Part shown: positions 25,251-35,200 of the stretch, piece by piece
Numbering within the stretch: the first letter of the stretch is position 1
Layout of the letters: every line of letters begins with the position of its first letter
Assembly (NCBI GenBank): GCA_963457665.1
Contig: OY735203.1
Location: 17,348,994-17,412,993 of the forward strand
Direction: 5' to 3'
Source: Thysanoteuthis rhombus
Taxonomy: Eukaryota; Mollusca; Cephalopoda; Oegopsida; Thysanoteuthidae
DNA: 64,000 nucleotides
The notes under the pieces: generated by a model
What the model saw: the letters and a program-made list of their open reading frames with translations, nothing else
Database searches by the model: none
What the model was told of the DNA's origin: nothing
Made by a program: the position numbers and the translations under genes

Positions 25251-26205
25251 GGGAACTTTTAGTAATCTCCTTTGTTAAACTGCTTTTTTTTCACCTTATT
25301 TTGGGCCCTATCCTGATGGGTTTAACGATGACATTCAGATTCAACTGAATCTGTAAATTTGTCTCTCTATATTTTTCGGACTATCTTAATGGTTTTCAAG
25401 TGGTATACACCAGTGAATACATAAATAGAACTTATTCTGACCATAACTTTTATTCAGGGGAATATTTTTCAGACTATTTCAAGTTTTGACGCTACTGTTC
25501 GATTGTGAGTTTGTATTTCATTTTATATTACTCTCCAGTTCTGATTTGTTAATCTTGGGCCCTCTAAAAGAAATTGTAATCTCATATCATATGCAGTATA
25601 TGACTTGAAAAAAACAAAAAAAACAAAAAAAAAACAACAAATAACAAAAAGATAAAACAAAACAAAACAAATCTAACTGCATATTCTTATTACACTTAAC
25701 TTTGTATTAAATGCAGTGAATATTCAGATACCGTTTATTTATTCCAAATTACTCAATATGTTATGGTTGTGCTAATTTGTTCAGAAGCTTATATTACATT
25801 ACATTTTCCTACTGAATGCAAAATGTTGTTAAAGGTCTTTCATAGAATAACCAAAAAAGGTCCCTTGTGGGACAAATGAACTGTCCCCTAATTTGAACTA
25901 TATTTTCATTCCTTTCCTTGCCCCAAACTGAGGAAAGCATTTGTAGGAGTTGACCAAATATAACACAAGGCTTTATAATAGAGCAACGGAGAATTACGGA
26001 TTGTGAGTTCGTATTTTGTGGGACAAGCATGTTCCACTCTGCAGTTTGAAAGGAACTTTTCGTATGTGCCTTTTGACAACGATTTCTACCATTGCTGTTA
26101 CAGGAAACCTGTGCTGGTGTATTGAGGCAAATTCTTGTCATTTGATCTCCAATGAAAGCCAATACTTAGCACAGTTTCGAAAACTCAACGGGTAATGGTA
26201 GTAAA
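25251..26205. other. Unassigned stretch with A/C-rich run
   Basis: An A-rich, AAAC-like run lies at about 25608-25670. A 117-codon minus frame at 26162-25809 has ordinary composition but no recognisable motif, so I do not call it a gene. Confidence 0.4.
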
Positions 26206-26326
26206 GGTAGTAGTAGTAGTAGTAGTAGTAGTAGTAATAATAATAATAATAATAATTATAACAATAATAATAAATAAATAAATAAATAAAAAAATAAAAA
26301 AAAATAAATGAATAAATGAATAAATA

Positions 26327-26386
<60 letters not shown>

Positions 26387-26406
26387 AATAAATAAATGAA
26401 TAAATA
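26206..26406. repeat. (AGT)n, (AAT)n and (AAAT)n compound array
   Basis: About 200 bases moving from AGT units to AAT units, then AAAT, AAT and AAAT again. The 140- and 67-codon minus frames rich in Tyr, Ile and Leu are its translation. Confidence 0.95.
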
Positions 26407-26539
26407 TTGAGCAAAAGATATTTGAAGAGATGTACAGAATCTCTTGTCGTGACAGCCAAAACAATGGATTAGGGCAAACTATGTCAGAACAGGTATTGTC
26501 AAAACCCACAAAAGCAGGAAACCCTACATCGGTGAAGAA

Positions 26540-26790
26540 AGGAGCATGACAGAAGACCATGAAACCAGCAACTGTAGAACATTAGCTAGGATGGAGTAAG
26601 AGAACAAATTTAGTGAAAGTCATACACAAGCAACAATATAAACGACTAGGATTCGACCATCCACACAAAAGGTAGCAGCATAAACCAGACAGTGTCTTGA
26701 AAGATATAAGCCACAAAATACTCTAGGACTTTAACATCGAAATCGGAAATTGCAGGAATGATTATCACAGTGGTTGATTACTGAGAATAC
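26540..26790 (+). mobile_element. Fragment of LINE with restriction-like endonuclease tail
   Basis: Piecewise translation gives NCRTLARMEYENKFSE-like text (one stop at the position of Y) near 26555-26600. LGFDHPHKR then follows, then HKPDSVLKDISHKIL, a stop, and DFNIEIG near 26735. The order CxxLA..EY / (W)Y..KP..VLE / HKILWDF(D/N)IE(T) is the segment just before the PD-(D/E)XK endonuclease in a LINE family common in molluscs. The longer copy at 42.3-43.3 kb has the same order. The fragment stops before the catalytic PD motif. Confidence 0.6.
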
Positions 26791-28085
26791 TTGCTGTCAC
26801 TCGATCCTTAGTGATATTTGCAAGATAACTGCTGTGAACATGTGGACTGAAGACGAAAGGGATATGTGTTTGAGATTTTAGAAGACTTAATGTCATTCAG
26901 GCATTGGAGCGTGCAAATGAACAAAAAACAATTACTATGACAACAACGACCAACTCAACCGACGATTAAGAAGGAAGACAAAGAAAATGACAGAAAAAAT
27001 TCGGAACTGAATAAAATCGAAGGAAAAAATCCTCTCGAGGATAAAAGCAAAACAATTTGAAGAAAAACAAAATGACGGATATGTGAAGTAGAAAAGAAAG
27101 AATGTGAAGAAAAAAAATGATAATCGAAATAAGAGACGGTAAAAGTTTGAAATAGCAATGAAAAGGAGATAGAAAAAAAGCAATAATCAAGACAAATATC
27201 TGGAGACACGAAAAAGAAGATATAATAAAGAACACTGAACAAAATGAGTGAAAATAAGAAAAGTCAGAAAAACAAATGAAAACCAAACGGCTGCTTTATG
27301 TAGGTTGCAGTGATACTATGGGGAGATATAAAAATGAATGTGATGAGACTGAGAAGGAATTTAACAAAAGATGGAAAAATGAAGAAGAAGTTTCCTGTCT
27401 GTTTCAATTGGGTCTCATCTTATTTTACCTTTTAGAGACCTGCCATTTTATTTATGGTCCCATTTGAGAATTGCTAGCTCGTCTCTTATTCTTTGCCATT
27501 GATAGTTCGTCTCTTCTTTGCCCTTCCTGCGGATAGGTTTCTCTTCTTAGTGCGTACATTTGTGTGTATATGTGCTCATCAAAGTCCACGGCTCGACTAT
27601 CGATTATATGTAGAATCACGCATACAAATGTACAAAAGAAGATAGCATTATATTTAGAAATACGTGCACAATAACAACCTTACCTATACTTATAGAAAGA
27701 AGAGAATGTAAAAACATATAGAGATGCGTGAATATATGCTCAAAATAATACTTTTACACCGAAACATACTGGAAGTTATCAATGGGTGATATTTTATACA
27801 CTTATAACCAACGCAAATTATCAGGCTTATAAATGTCAGAAATAAAACAATATGATGACTGCATGCGTTTTAACGGATATGTTGAATGGATTATTGTGTT
27901 ACAATCATCGAAATCTGTGTGATGGCTGATAATTTTGTAGAGATTTTCTGATAAGACCACGATCAGATTCAGCAGCAGCAGTAGCAGCAGTAGCCTTTCA
28001 GAGTCTGTTTTGGACTAATTCGCCAGAATTCTCTATCATTTGCATCGGGCAGTTTAAATTTTACTTAATTAGTCTAGCTCAACAT
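26791..28085. other. Unassigned stretch, first half purine-biased
   Basis: From 26930 to 27400 the plus strand is strongly A/G rich. Three overlapping minus-strand frames rich in Phe and Ser at 26935-27286 are the complement of that bias. A short CAG-like run (CAGCAGCAGTAGCAGCAG) lies at about 27970-27990. No gene is recognised. Confidence 0.5.
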
Positions 28086-28089
28086 GCGA

Positions 28090-29150
28090 TTTTACTTTCT
28101 GTCGGCCGCAATTTTGCATATGATTGCTCGAGATCCACACTGTTGTGATGCCCAGCGGTCGTCTAACAGTCTTGTAACATGTCCTGCTGATTAAGCTTTG
28201 TAATGGTATCTACGATATCTCAACTCGAGTTTTTTTCTTTCAAATTTACCGTGCTGATCTCTCCATGAGTTGTTGAGCATGATTCCTCCATGTGCCCGTT
28301 GTGTGGTTTTCAGTTTGAGGATCAATCTTTTGGTTTGACTCCATGTTTCAACTCCATAGGCGTATTGGTTGTACATCATACTTCTTTAAACTAAAGGCAT
28401 TAAATTTCAGCTCGAAGGTCAACTTGTTCTACTGAAAGCTTGACAACCTACTGTGATTGTCTCCTTTTTTTCTCCTCCTTTTGAAGATTTCATGGAGATT
28501 TGTTCTTCTGAGTAAACGTACGAGCCTACTTTCTTCAGCTATGCATTTTCGAATCATGATTGTAGTGTCTTTATCCTCCACATATTTGTTAGACATGACA
28601 TTCGTTTTGCTGAAGTTCAACAGGAGGCAAACTTCTTATTTTGCTTCATTTACTTCCTGAAGCGCTGTCAGGAGATCTCAAAGGTCATTACCAAATAAAA
28701 CAATGTTGTCAATAAATCTCAGATAACTTCACAGTCTATTTTGATTCCTTTGTGTCCCCAGTCTGTTGCACTGGTAGATATGTTGCAGTACTATGAAATA
28801 TATGGGGTCAACACCTTGTTGAAATTCTGTGTCAATTACTTCCCGGGGCCTTTTTGAAGTCGATAAATGCTACAGTGAGTACCATTCTATATTCTGCTGC
28901 TTTGCTTTTTTTACTTTGATAATCGAAAAGAAATGGTTCGATGCTTATTTTTCGTAGCCAGCTTGTTCACGTGGTAGGTTTTTATATATTGTTTCGATGA
29001 TTCGGTTGGTGATCACTTTGGTGAAGATTTTGTAGATGCAGTTGAGTGCACTTATTGACCTGTAGTTGTTAAGGACTATAGTTTTCTTTTTTGTGTAAAA
29101 GCATTACGAGTGCAGTATCCCAGTTGTGTTCATTGAACAATCATATGATA
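28090..29150 (-). mobile_element. RTE-type LINE, reverse transcriptase and C-terminus, decayed
   Basis: On the minus strand the RT appears in order. LNNYRSISALNCIYKIFTK and ITNRIIETI lie at about 29075-28990, corresponding to [17 protein letters not shown]. Near 28970 is PREQAGY. QGVDPIYFIVLQHIY lies near 28830-28770. LRFIDNIVLFGNDL lies near 28720, so the catalytic FADD has become FIDN. From 28620 comes NFSKTNVMSNKYVEDKDTTI, and from 28379 YNQYAYGVETW and LKTTQRAHGGIMLNNSWRD. Stops and frameshifts occur throughout. The 5' end abuts, on the opposite strand, the start of the Penelope-like copy at 29.17 kb. Confidence 0.88.
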
Positions 29151-29169
29151 TATACATGTATCCTATATA

Positions 29170-30540
29170 ACCCAGTTCGGACACTGCACTTTCGAACAAA
29201 ATGAAGCAGATCAAAACAATCCCAGGCAAAACACTTCTCGTCACCATCCTCGTCAAATCACTATACATTAACATCAAACATGACGCAGGTATTCTTGCCC
29301 TTAAAGAAGCCTTTAGCAATACAATGACAGGAGAACCAAGAACTGAAAAAATTACTACAGTTGTGCAACACATTTTTACAATCAATAGCCTTGAGTTAAA
29401 AGATACACACTTCCTCCAGATGAAAGGCAATGCCATGGTCAAGGAAAGGGCCCTCTCCTATGCTAACATTCATGTGCAAATTGGTAGAAACCCATATATA
29501 CCCAGAGATAGACAAAGATTGCATCGTCTATATTAAATATATAGACATTTTCATATACACAAGAGATGAAGCCAAACTAGATAATTTCTTTGCACATGTA
29601 AACTCTGCACAAGATTTGATCAAATTTGATCATGTAACATCTACTGACACCACAACTTTCTTAAACACCAGCATATACGTAGATAGTGATTGAAGCCTCC
29701 AAACGACCCTCTATACTAAAACCACAGATATTCAAAATTATATCCTCACTAATTTCGCTCAAAACACCTGAAAAAACTGCCATTTTTACGGGCATTCAGA
29801 ATTAGAAGAATTTACTTTACAAATAGTGAACTCAACAGACATAACTAAAACCCATAACAATTTTTCACTAAATAAGGATATTCACTAAAGGATACAAATA
29901 ACCAAATAAACCAGATAGCTTCAATACTAGGAGGAGAAACCCTTACACTCTCAAGCAATAATAAACATGACTGCACACTACATTAAAAGATATGATTAAC
30001 AGCAGCATCATAATAAACAACAAATTCTCACATATCAACATTCTTAAAACCACAATATTCAATCAACCATGTGATAAAAGGAATAGTCTATGTTTCAACC
30101 ACCTTAAGTACACTAACCCTTTCACTAGCACTACTACTGACGAGAGTTTCTACATATACCATAGCACTAACTTTTGTAACCAAAATATCAGATACCTCCT
30201 AAAATGCAAAAGATGCAATTTACAATTCACAGGCAAGTCCGAGTGGCAACTTAACATTAGACTTGAAAACTTAAGACAGGATCAAGCAACAAAACAATCC
30301 TAGTCCACACCCTGTAGAACAATACTTCTATACTCCTGGACACGATTTTGCCACATACACTAGATTCACAATCATTGAAATAACAGAACAAACAATACTC
30401 CAACGGATATAACTAAAATTATAGAAATACATGAAATTATGTGGATCAACAAACTTGAAAATCACTCCTCAAATGGACTCAACACCAAATGTAACAACCC
30501 TAACCACGCATTTATGCTGATCCAGACATATACAGCCCCT
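29170..30540 (+). mobile_element. Penelope-like element with GIY-YIG-type C-terminal region
   Basis: The frame at 29201-29536 gives LLVTILVKSLYINI, matching the DVKSLYTNI block of Penelope-type RT. TINSLELKDTHFLQMKGNAM and LSYANI follow. The next frame gives KYIDIFIYTRDEAK, where the family has FVDD, so catalysis is lost. FLNTSIYVDSD and LQTTLYTKTTDIQNY correspond to the SFLDT..Y.D and L.T.LY.KPTD segment. The frame at 29992-30303 contains FTSTTTDESFYI and then NIRYLLKCKRCNLQFTGK, a GIY-YIG-like opening (Y.L.C..C...Y.G). PVEQYFYTPGHDF and WINKLENHSSNGLN at about 30310-30485 complete the nuclease. Stops at several points mean it is non-functional. The upstream RT section (YGLPKIHK block) is missing, so the copy is 5' truncated. 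Confidence 0.85.
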
Positions 30541-31165
30541 TCTCATAGGCAGATTTTCTAGTATAATATAACATATCTACATAACTATCTATCTATATAT
30601 TAGCCAATGAGTATGTACTTATAAACTGTAGCAGAAAACTAGAGACATAATAATTGTCATACAGTGGGAACAAACAAAGGCATGTAATGAGATTTTTTAT
30701 CGAATTGGTGGTTTGAATATTCTCCACTTATTTGTAGTTCTGTGAAAATTGTTCAAATGTACATTTGCATTGAAAGCAGGTCCTCTTGATTCTGTTATCA
30801 AGGTGATATATATTCTTTGCCCTTCTGTTTCTTATTACCTATTTATTTACTGGACTAAATTAAGCTCAGTAAATAGATCTTGTAAAGGATGATCTATCTA
30901 CGCTACAAAAACGCACAATTGCAACACTGTATATATAAACTTCTATCTATCTATACATCTATACATATATATTGTGAATTGTAGGTGGTAAACATGTTTC
31001 GGGAGGTATTCCAATCTTCAGTAGCGTGTGGTCTGTGTTTGTGTAACATTTGGTAATAAGTTCACTGTGGATCATAGGTCGACGATCAGATGCTTTGCTT
31101 TGTGAGTAAAGAATGGGATCCTATATCTCTTATGGTCATCCTGTTTTGTGGGACTTATTTCAATA

Positions 31166-31168
<3 letters not shown>
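30541..31168. other. Flank of the Penelope-like element
   Basis: No coding sequence. On the minus strand at about 31029-30990 is CTGAAGATTGGAAT followed by CCCGAAACATGT. It recalls the terminal-repeat motif (CTGA.GAAG...CCGAAAC) often seen next to Penelope-like and other elements, but the orientation is opposite to the element at 29.2-30.5 kb. Confidence 0.35.

Positions 31169-31202
<34 letters not shown>
31169..31202. repeat. (TA)n microsatellite at RTE 5' junction
   Basis: Thirty-four bases of TA directly abutting the truncated 5' end of the RTE copy. Confidence 0.95.
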
Positions 31203-31205
<3 letters not shown>

Positions 31206-31696
31206 AACCTTCAAAAATAATAAGATCCCATTAGTCCTAAAGACAAGAGTGTATAACCAATGCATCCTCCCAACAATAGTCACTTATGGAGCTGAAACAT
31301 GGAATTTAACCAAGAGACGGACCCGTAAGCTGAGAACCATGCAACGTGCACATGAAAGAATAATGCTGGGCCTCACATGGAAAGACCACAAAACAGCACA
31401 ATACATCCGGGAAAAGACAAGAGTTAGGGACATCATAGAATCAATAAAAAAATTTAAATGGCGGTGGGCTGGCCATGTTGCAAGAATGGCGGACAATCGA
31501 TGGACATCACGACTCACAACGTGGATTCCCCGAGACCACATGCGCAACCGAGGCTGGCAAAATGTTAGATGGAGAGACGAGCTACACAGGTTTATGAAGT
31601 ACTGGATCCGTGACGCCCATGATAGAGAAGTGTGGCAAATCCTGGGGAAGGTCTATGTCCAACGACAGACGCTAAAAGACTGATGATGATGATGAT
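31203..31696 (+). mobile_element. Young RTE-type LINE, 5'-truncated, open C-terminus and (TGA)n tail
   Basis: The frame at 31249-31683 (144 codons) is uninterrupted. It begins YNQCILPTIVTYGAETW and continues through LRTMQRAHERIMLGLTWKD, KWRWAGHVARMADNRWTSRL and RDAHDREVWQILGKVYVQRQ to LKD-stop. This is the C-terminal region after the RT in RTE elements. Upstream, NNKIPLVLKTR at about 31216-31250 continues the protein to the truncation point. The stop TGA is also the first unit of the 3' repeat tail (31681-31696). One codon is inserted (ILPTIVTYG where the 54.6-kb copy has ILPIVTYG). Little decay indicates a recent insertion. Confidence 0.95.
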
Positions 31697-31702
31697 ATAC
31701 AT

Positions 31703-31736
31703 ATATATATAATTATATATATATATATATATATAT
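31703..31736. repeat. (TA)n between RTE tail and SINE-like element
   Basis: Impure TA tract (ATATAATTATATA) joining the (TGA)n tail to the SINE-like segment. Confidence 0.9.
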
Positions 31737-31850
31737 GGTTGTCTTTGGGTGCACAAATGATCCTAATTCAGTTTCTGAACTCTTCTTGAACTTGAAATCT
31801 GCCTGTTGATAATCGGGTACTCTTACCATTGAGCTACACATGCCTGCACA
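31737..31850 (-). repeat. tRNA-headed SINE-like element
   Basis: On the minus strand GTAGCTCAATGGTAAGAG (31837-31820) is a good A box of a tRNA gene. About 35 bases later GATTTCAAGTTCAAGAAG gives a diverged B box. It cannot fold as a complete tRNA and has no acceptor end, so it is a tRNA-derived retroposon and not a tRNA gene. Its 3' end runs into the TA tract shared with the RTE tail. Confidence 0.55.
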
Positions 31851-32047
31851 TGAAGGAGATAAAATTCAAATACAGCTTTTCAGCAGCAGGAGTAGCGTCC
31901 TATGTACTGCACTTCGTATTTTCAACCATATTGAGAAAGTTTAAGGAAATGTTGTCGGGAAAAATGAGAAATATAATACTTCCGGGTTGCAAGATAATGA
32001 GCTTGGAGAAGGACATGGCAGTCTGTCTCTCCCTCTTTCTCCCTCTC

Positions 32048-32126
<79 letters not shown>

Positions 32127-32481
32127 ATTTTGGAAAAAAAATTATGATCATTACAATAAATAACAATACAAATCTTACTTTTATTTTGTTTTCCTTCATG
32201 GTTAAGGGGTAATTCTTCAATTCCTGATCTAATTTTTCTCGATTTTTAAAACAAAATAGAGGGTTTTCTCTTATAAATTACATATAAATGTTGATGTTGT
32301 TTCATTTTAGAAAAAGAGGTATTCATAATGAAAGGTTACCAACGGGAACAGTTGATAAAACGTGACTACATTATTAAAACAGTGAAAGGTCGTTTTTTTT
32401 TCTAAGAAATTACTTTTCCTACAGCTTAAACGAATAAATTAGAATATAATTCTTCTTACCTTTCATCCCCCTTTTCTTTTT
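31851..32481. other. Unassigned stretch with CT-AT tract
   Basis: Contains the (CT)n(AT)n tract at 32053-32124. The 127-codon plus and 106-codon minus frames across it are low-complexity artefacts. Confidence 0.5.
32053..32124. repeat. (CT)n followed by (AT)n
   Basis: Twenty-eight bases of CT then 44 of AT. Confidence 0.95.
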
Positions 32482-32738
32482 GTAATAAATATGATTATTG
32501 ATGAAGGACTTTCTGTCTGGACAGTAGTTTTTCAAAATGATTTGTTTTTAATTTCGTATTCTTGATAACGGACATTGAGAAATTATCGACAGTATCTTGA
32601 AACTGACTGTTTTATCTTATATTCTTGATAAAAGACATTGAAAAAATTATCGGCATCATTTTTAAACTGATTTTTTTAATTTCATATTCTTGATAAAGGA
32701 CAATGAAGAAGTTTTGACAGCATTTAAAAGTCAATTTG
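32482..32738 (+). repeat. Diverged minisatellite, about 64-bp unit, 4 copies
   Basis: Units start near 32482, 32545, 32610 and 32674. Each carries TATTCTTGATAA(A/C)(A/G)GGACA(T/A)TGA or a variant (the first has TATTGATGAAGGAC). GACAG/GGCAT(C/T) and AAA(C/A)TGA follow before the next T-rich start. The period is 63-65 bases, with about 20-30 percent differences between units by eye. Confidence 0.8.
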
Positions 32739-32883
32739 TACGTGATCACGGGTGGGGGATTTAATTAGGGTCATTAGAATTTTATGAGTAGAATGTTAAA
32801 TACAGATCAAATTTGAATTGAAATGTATACGTGCATAGGTGTGCATGTATGTAGCTGCGTGTATATATGCTGGCATGAGAGAT

Positions 32884-32942
32884 GTGCGTGTGTGTGTGTG
32901 TATGTGTGTATGCATGTGTGTGTGTATGTGTGTATGCGTGTG
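32884..32942. repeat. (GT)n-rich tract
   Basis: Impure TG repeats with TATG and CATG interruptions. Confidence 0.9.
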
Positions 32943-33044
32943 ATTCTATTTATGTGCATATAAAACAGGAGTCTTTAGGATACTAGCTATCTTCCCCGTT
33001 ATTTGAAAAATAAGATCTGACAGATGAAAGCCGTTTAAATTTAA

Positions 33045-33240
33045 TGTTTCAAGACTGCCAGACAACCGCTGGACACCACGACTCTCAGCGTGGCTCCCCT
33101 GAGGTCATATGCTAAGTTGTGGCCGATAGAAACTTCGGTAGGATGATGAGCTAGATCAATATAGAAAGTGTTGGCTCCGAGATGCCCACGATAGAGAGGT
33201 CTAGTGAATGTTGGAGAAGGATGATGATAATAATGAAGGA
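33045..33240 (+). mobile_element. RTE-type LINE, extreme 3' end
   Basis: Translation gives LPDNRWTPRLSAWLP, then (with frame changes) DDELDQYRKCWLRDAHDREV, matching ADNRWTSRLTTWIP and RDELDKFRKYWLRDAHDREV of other copies. The RTE tail GATGATGATAATAATG follows at about 33218-33239. Only about 65 residues of the original protein remain. Confidence 0.9.
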
Positions 33241-33871
33241 GATAATGCCCTAATACATTGATTATAAAATTTTCTGTATTTCTGTTGAACAGACGGAATC
33301 AAAATTAAAGAGAAACTCATTCGAACCAGACAGACAGAAAGGGACAAAAAGGGGTGAAAAGAAAAAAGTCTAGAAACAGCAGTCAGTAGGGAGTGGAACG
33401 GGTTACAGGCAGGGGCGACTGGGACCCCAGACATCTTCGTTTCCACAAATACGTGTTCTGTCAGGCATAGCTAAATGGATATATGATCTATGATTGTCCA
33501 AGAGATGTTTAACCGACTGCAACAATACATCTAAATACGATATGGAACTTATCTCGTTGTGATTACATGTCAGTTTCCAAGCTTGGACAAATAACATGTT
33601 ATGATGTAGAAACAACTACGAAGTTAAATAACACAAAAACTCTTCATCTGTTCATTCTGTTGACTACATATTCTGTTTACATAAGGAAGACGGGAGTATT
33701 TCGTTTCAAATGTTGGCATTTACAAATCGAACGCAGACGACTGCATTCTGTGTGAGGGCACCTCAATCCCAGGATGAGAATAGGATAGTTAGTGCTGACT
33801 TATTAAGATCATGTCAATTTCAGAAAAGATTTAAAATCTAAAAGGACGAAGCTGTACTATAAAGATGTGTT
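33241..33871. other. Unassigned stretch
   Basis: Short frames only. No domain or RNA gene recognised. Confidence 0.5.
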
Positions 33872-34385
33872 TAACTTGAAACAAGAATGAACTTGTGATG
33901 TATGACAATGAGCTCTGCTAACTCTGAATCGATTTATGCTTAAAGCAATTATGGTATTTACCAAACTTATGGAGACGCTACACCCTACTGGCATAAAACT
34001 TGTGCACAAAACTAACTTGACCTGAGTATGAACATGGAGTAGATATTGATGATCTCTATTAACTCCTGAAAGTCGAATTGAGTTCAGGTCTATTTTGACA
34101 TTTCAAGAAAGTATACCCCAAAGGCCGCAAATATGCGTACAAAAGTAACTCGACCCAACAGGTGGTGACCTCAGATGACCTTTGAAGGTCAATTTGAAGT
34201 AAATTCATTTTTGGTCATCTTCGAAAAAATGTGATTTAGTCATTTGAAATGTATTTTGTAACTTGACCACGAGTTGAACATGTGAAAGAGGACAATGGCC
34301 TCTGGTGTCCACATTGGGTCAGTCCAAGTTCAGGTCGATTCTCGAAAGGCATTTTCGAACAACGTGGAGAGTTGTAATGTCTATT
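33872..34385 (+). repeat. Diverged minisatellite, 113-141-bp units, TAACTTGACC start
   Basis: Four successive units begin with TAACTTGA(A/C) or TAACTCGACC at about 33872, 34013, 34146 and 34259. Within units recurring blocks are GACAATG or GATGACC, AAGTCGAATT or AAGGTCAATTT, TTCAGGTC(T/G)A and TTTCGAA(A/C)AA or TTTCAAGAA. Copies are strongly diverged and carry indels. It is rich in half-palindromic TGACC/GGTCA words. Confidence 0.65.
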
Positions 34386-34660
34386 TCGAGAAGCTCTGTT
34401 AGCTCTGTTCTCCAGGCATTCAATTGTATGTTTGTTGGAAGATGACTGACTTAACATGATTTATAAGAAAAGATTACGTACACACTAACGCTCCATTCTG
34501 TTGATTATTTTGATGGATACGAGTGCTCTCCTACATCCTAACCATGAAATGTAATTCTTGTTCACACGGAACATCATCTATAGCTGTCTCACCAGATGTT
34601 CATGAGTGCCTTCCTTCCTAAGGGGATAACTTGGAACTAAAAATTTGGATACATATTTTT

Positions 34661-34711
<51 letters not shown>

Positions 34712-34744
34712 CACATATATATGTGCATGTGTGTGTGTGCGTGT
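34661..34744. repeat. (CA)n-(TA)n-(TG)n composite with 42-bp palindrome
   Basis: CA repeats, then GCACATATATATGTGC, then TG repeats. Positions 34698-34739 form a perfect palindrome of 42 bases. Confidence 0.95.
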
Positions 34745-35200
34745 TTCTCTGAATTTTTTAAATGATTTTTTATTCATATTTCTATTATTCAGACTATCCT
34801 CATCTTGGTCATTTTTCATACAAAATTTCGGCGGTTTTACTCTAAGGCCTTCATCAGGTTTCATTTGGTAAGTGTGGAGGAAGTAACGAACTGAACCCTT
34901 TATTCAACCCCCTCTTATATATATACATATATATGTTTCAATGTATCTATATATTATTCAAATGATTTCGGCAGCACCTTTTGTCATTTTCAATATCAGG
35001 GTTGTTCTGTTCGATATTGTTGCTGAGTATGATTTCTTTAATGATATTTCACTGTTTAATTCGACCGAGGCAGTTTGTTGTTTGTTTACATCGGTTGCTA
35101 GTAGTGTTCCAATGACGTCATTCGGGGATGTAGGAGGTTCACAGATATTTTTCTTTTCGTTTTGAGGAGTTTTTCGATTATCAAATGTAGTCAAAAATCA
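34745..35200 (-). mobile_element. Possible Penelope-type terminal region
   Basis: On the minus strand, CCTGATGAAGGCC (near 34858) is followed 15-20 bases later by CCGCCGAAATTTTG. About 170 bases upstream, CCTGATATTGAAAATGAC and GCTGCCGAAATCAT repeat a similar layout. CTGATGA..GAAA resembles the conserved core of the hammerhead-type motifs found in Penelope-like terminal repeats. No RT is attached, so the assignment is tentative. A 78-codon frame at 35194-34958 is open but unrecognised. Confidence 0.3.

Noticed and set aside
26935-27286. Three overlapping Phe/Ser-rich minus frames, membrane-protein-like
   Set aside because: They are the complement of a purine-biased tract. Being open in all three frames is a sign of composition, not coding.
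29104-29442. 112-codon minus-strand frame
   Set aside because: Antisense shadow of the plus-strand Penelope-like RT.
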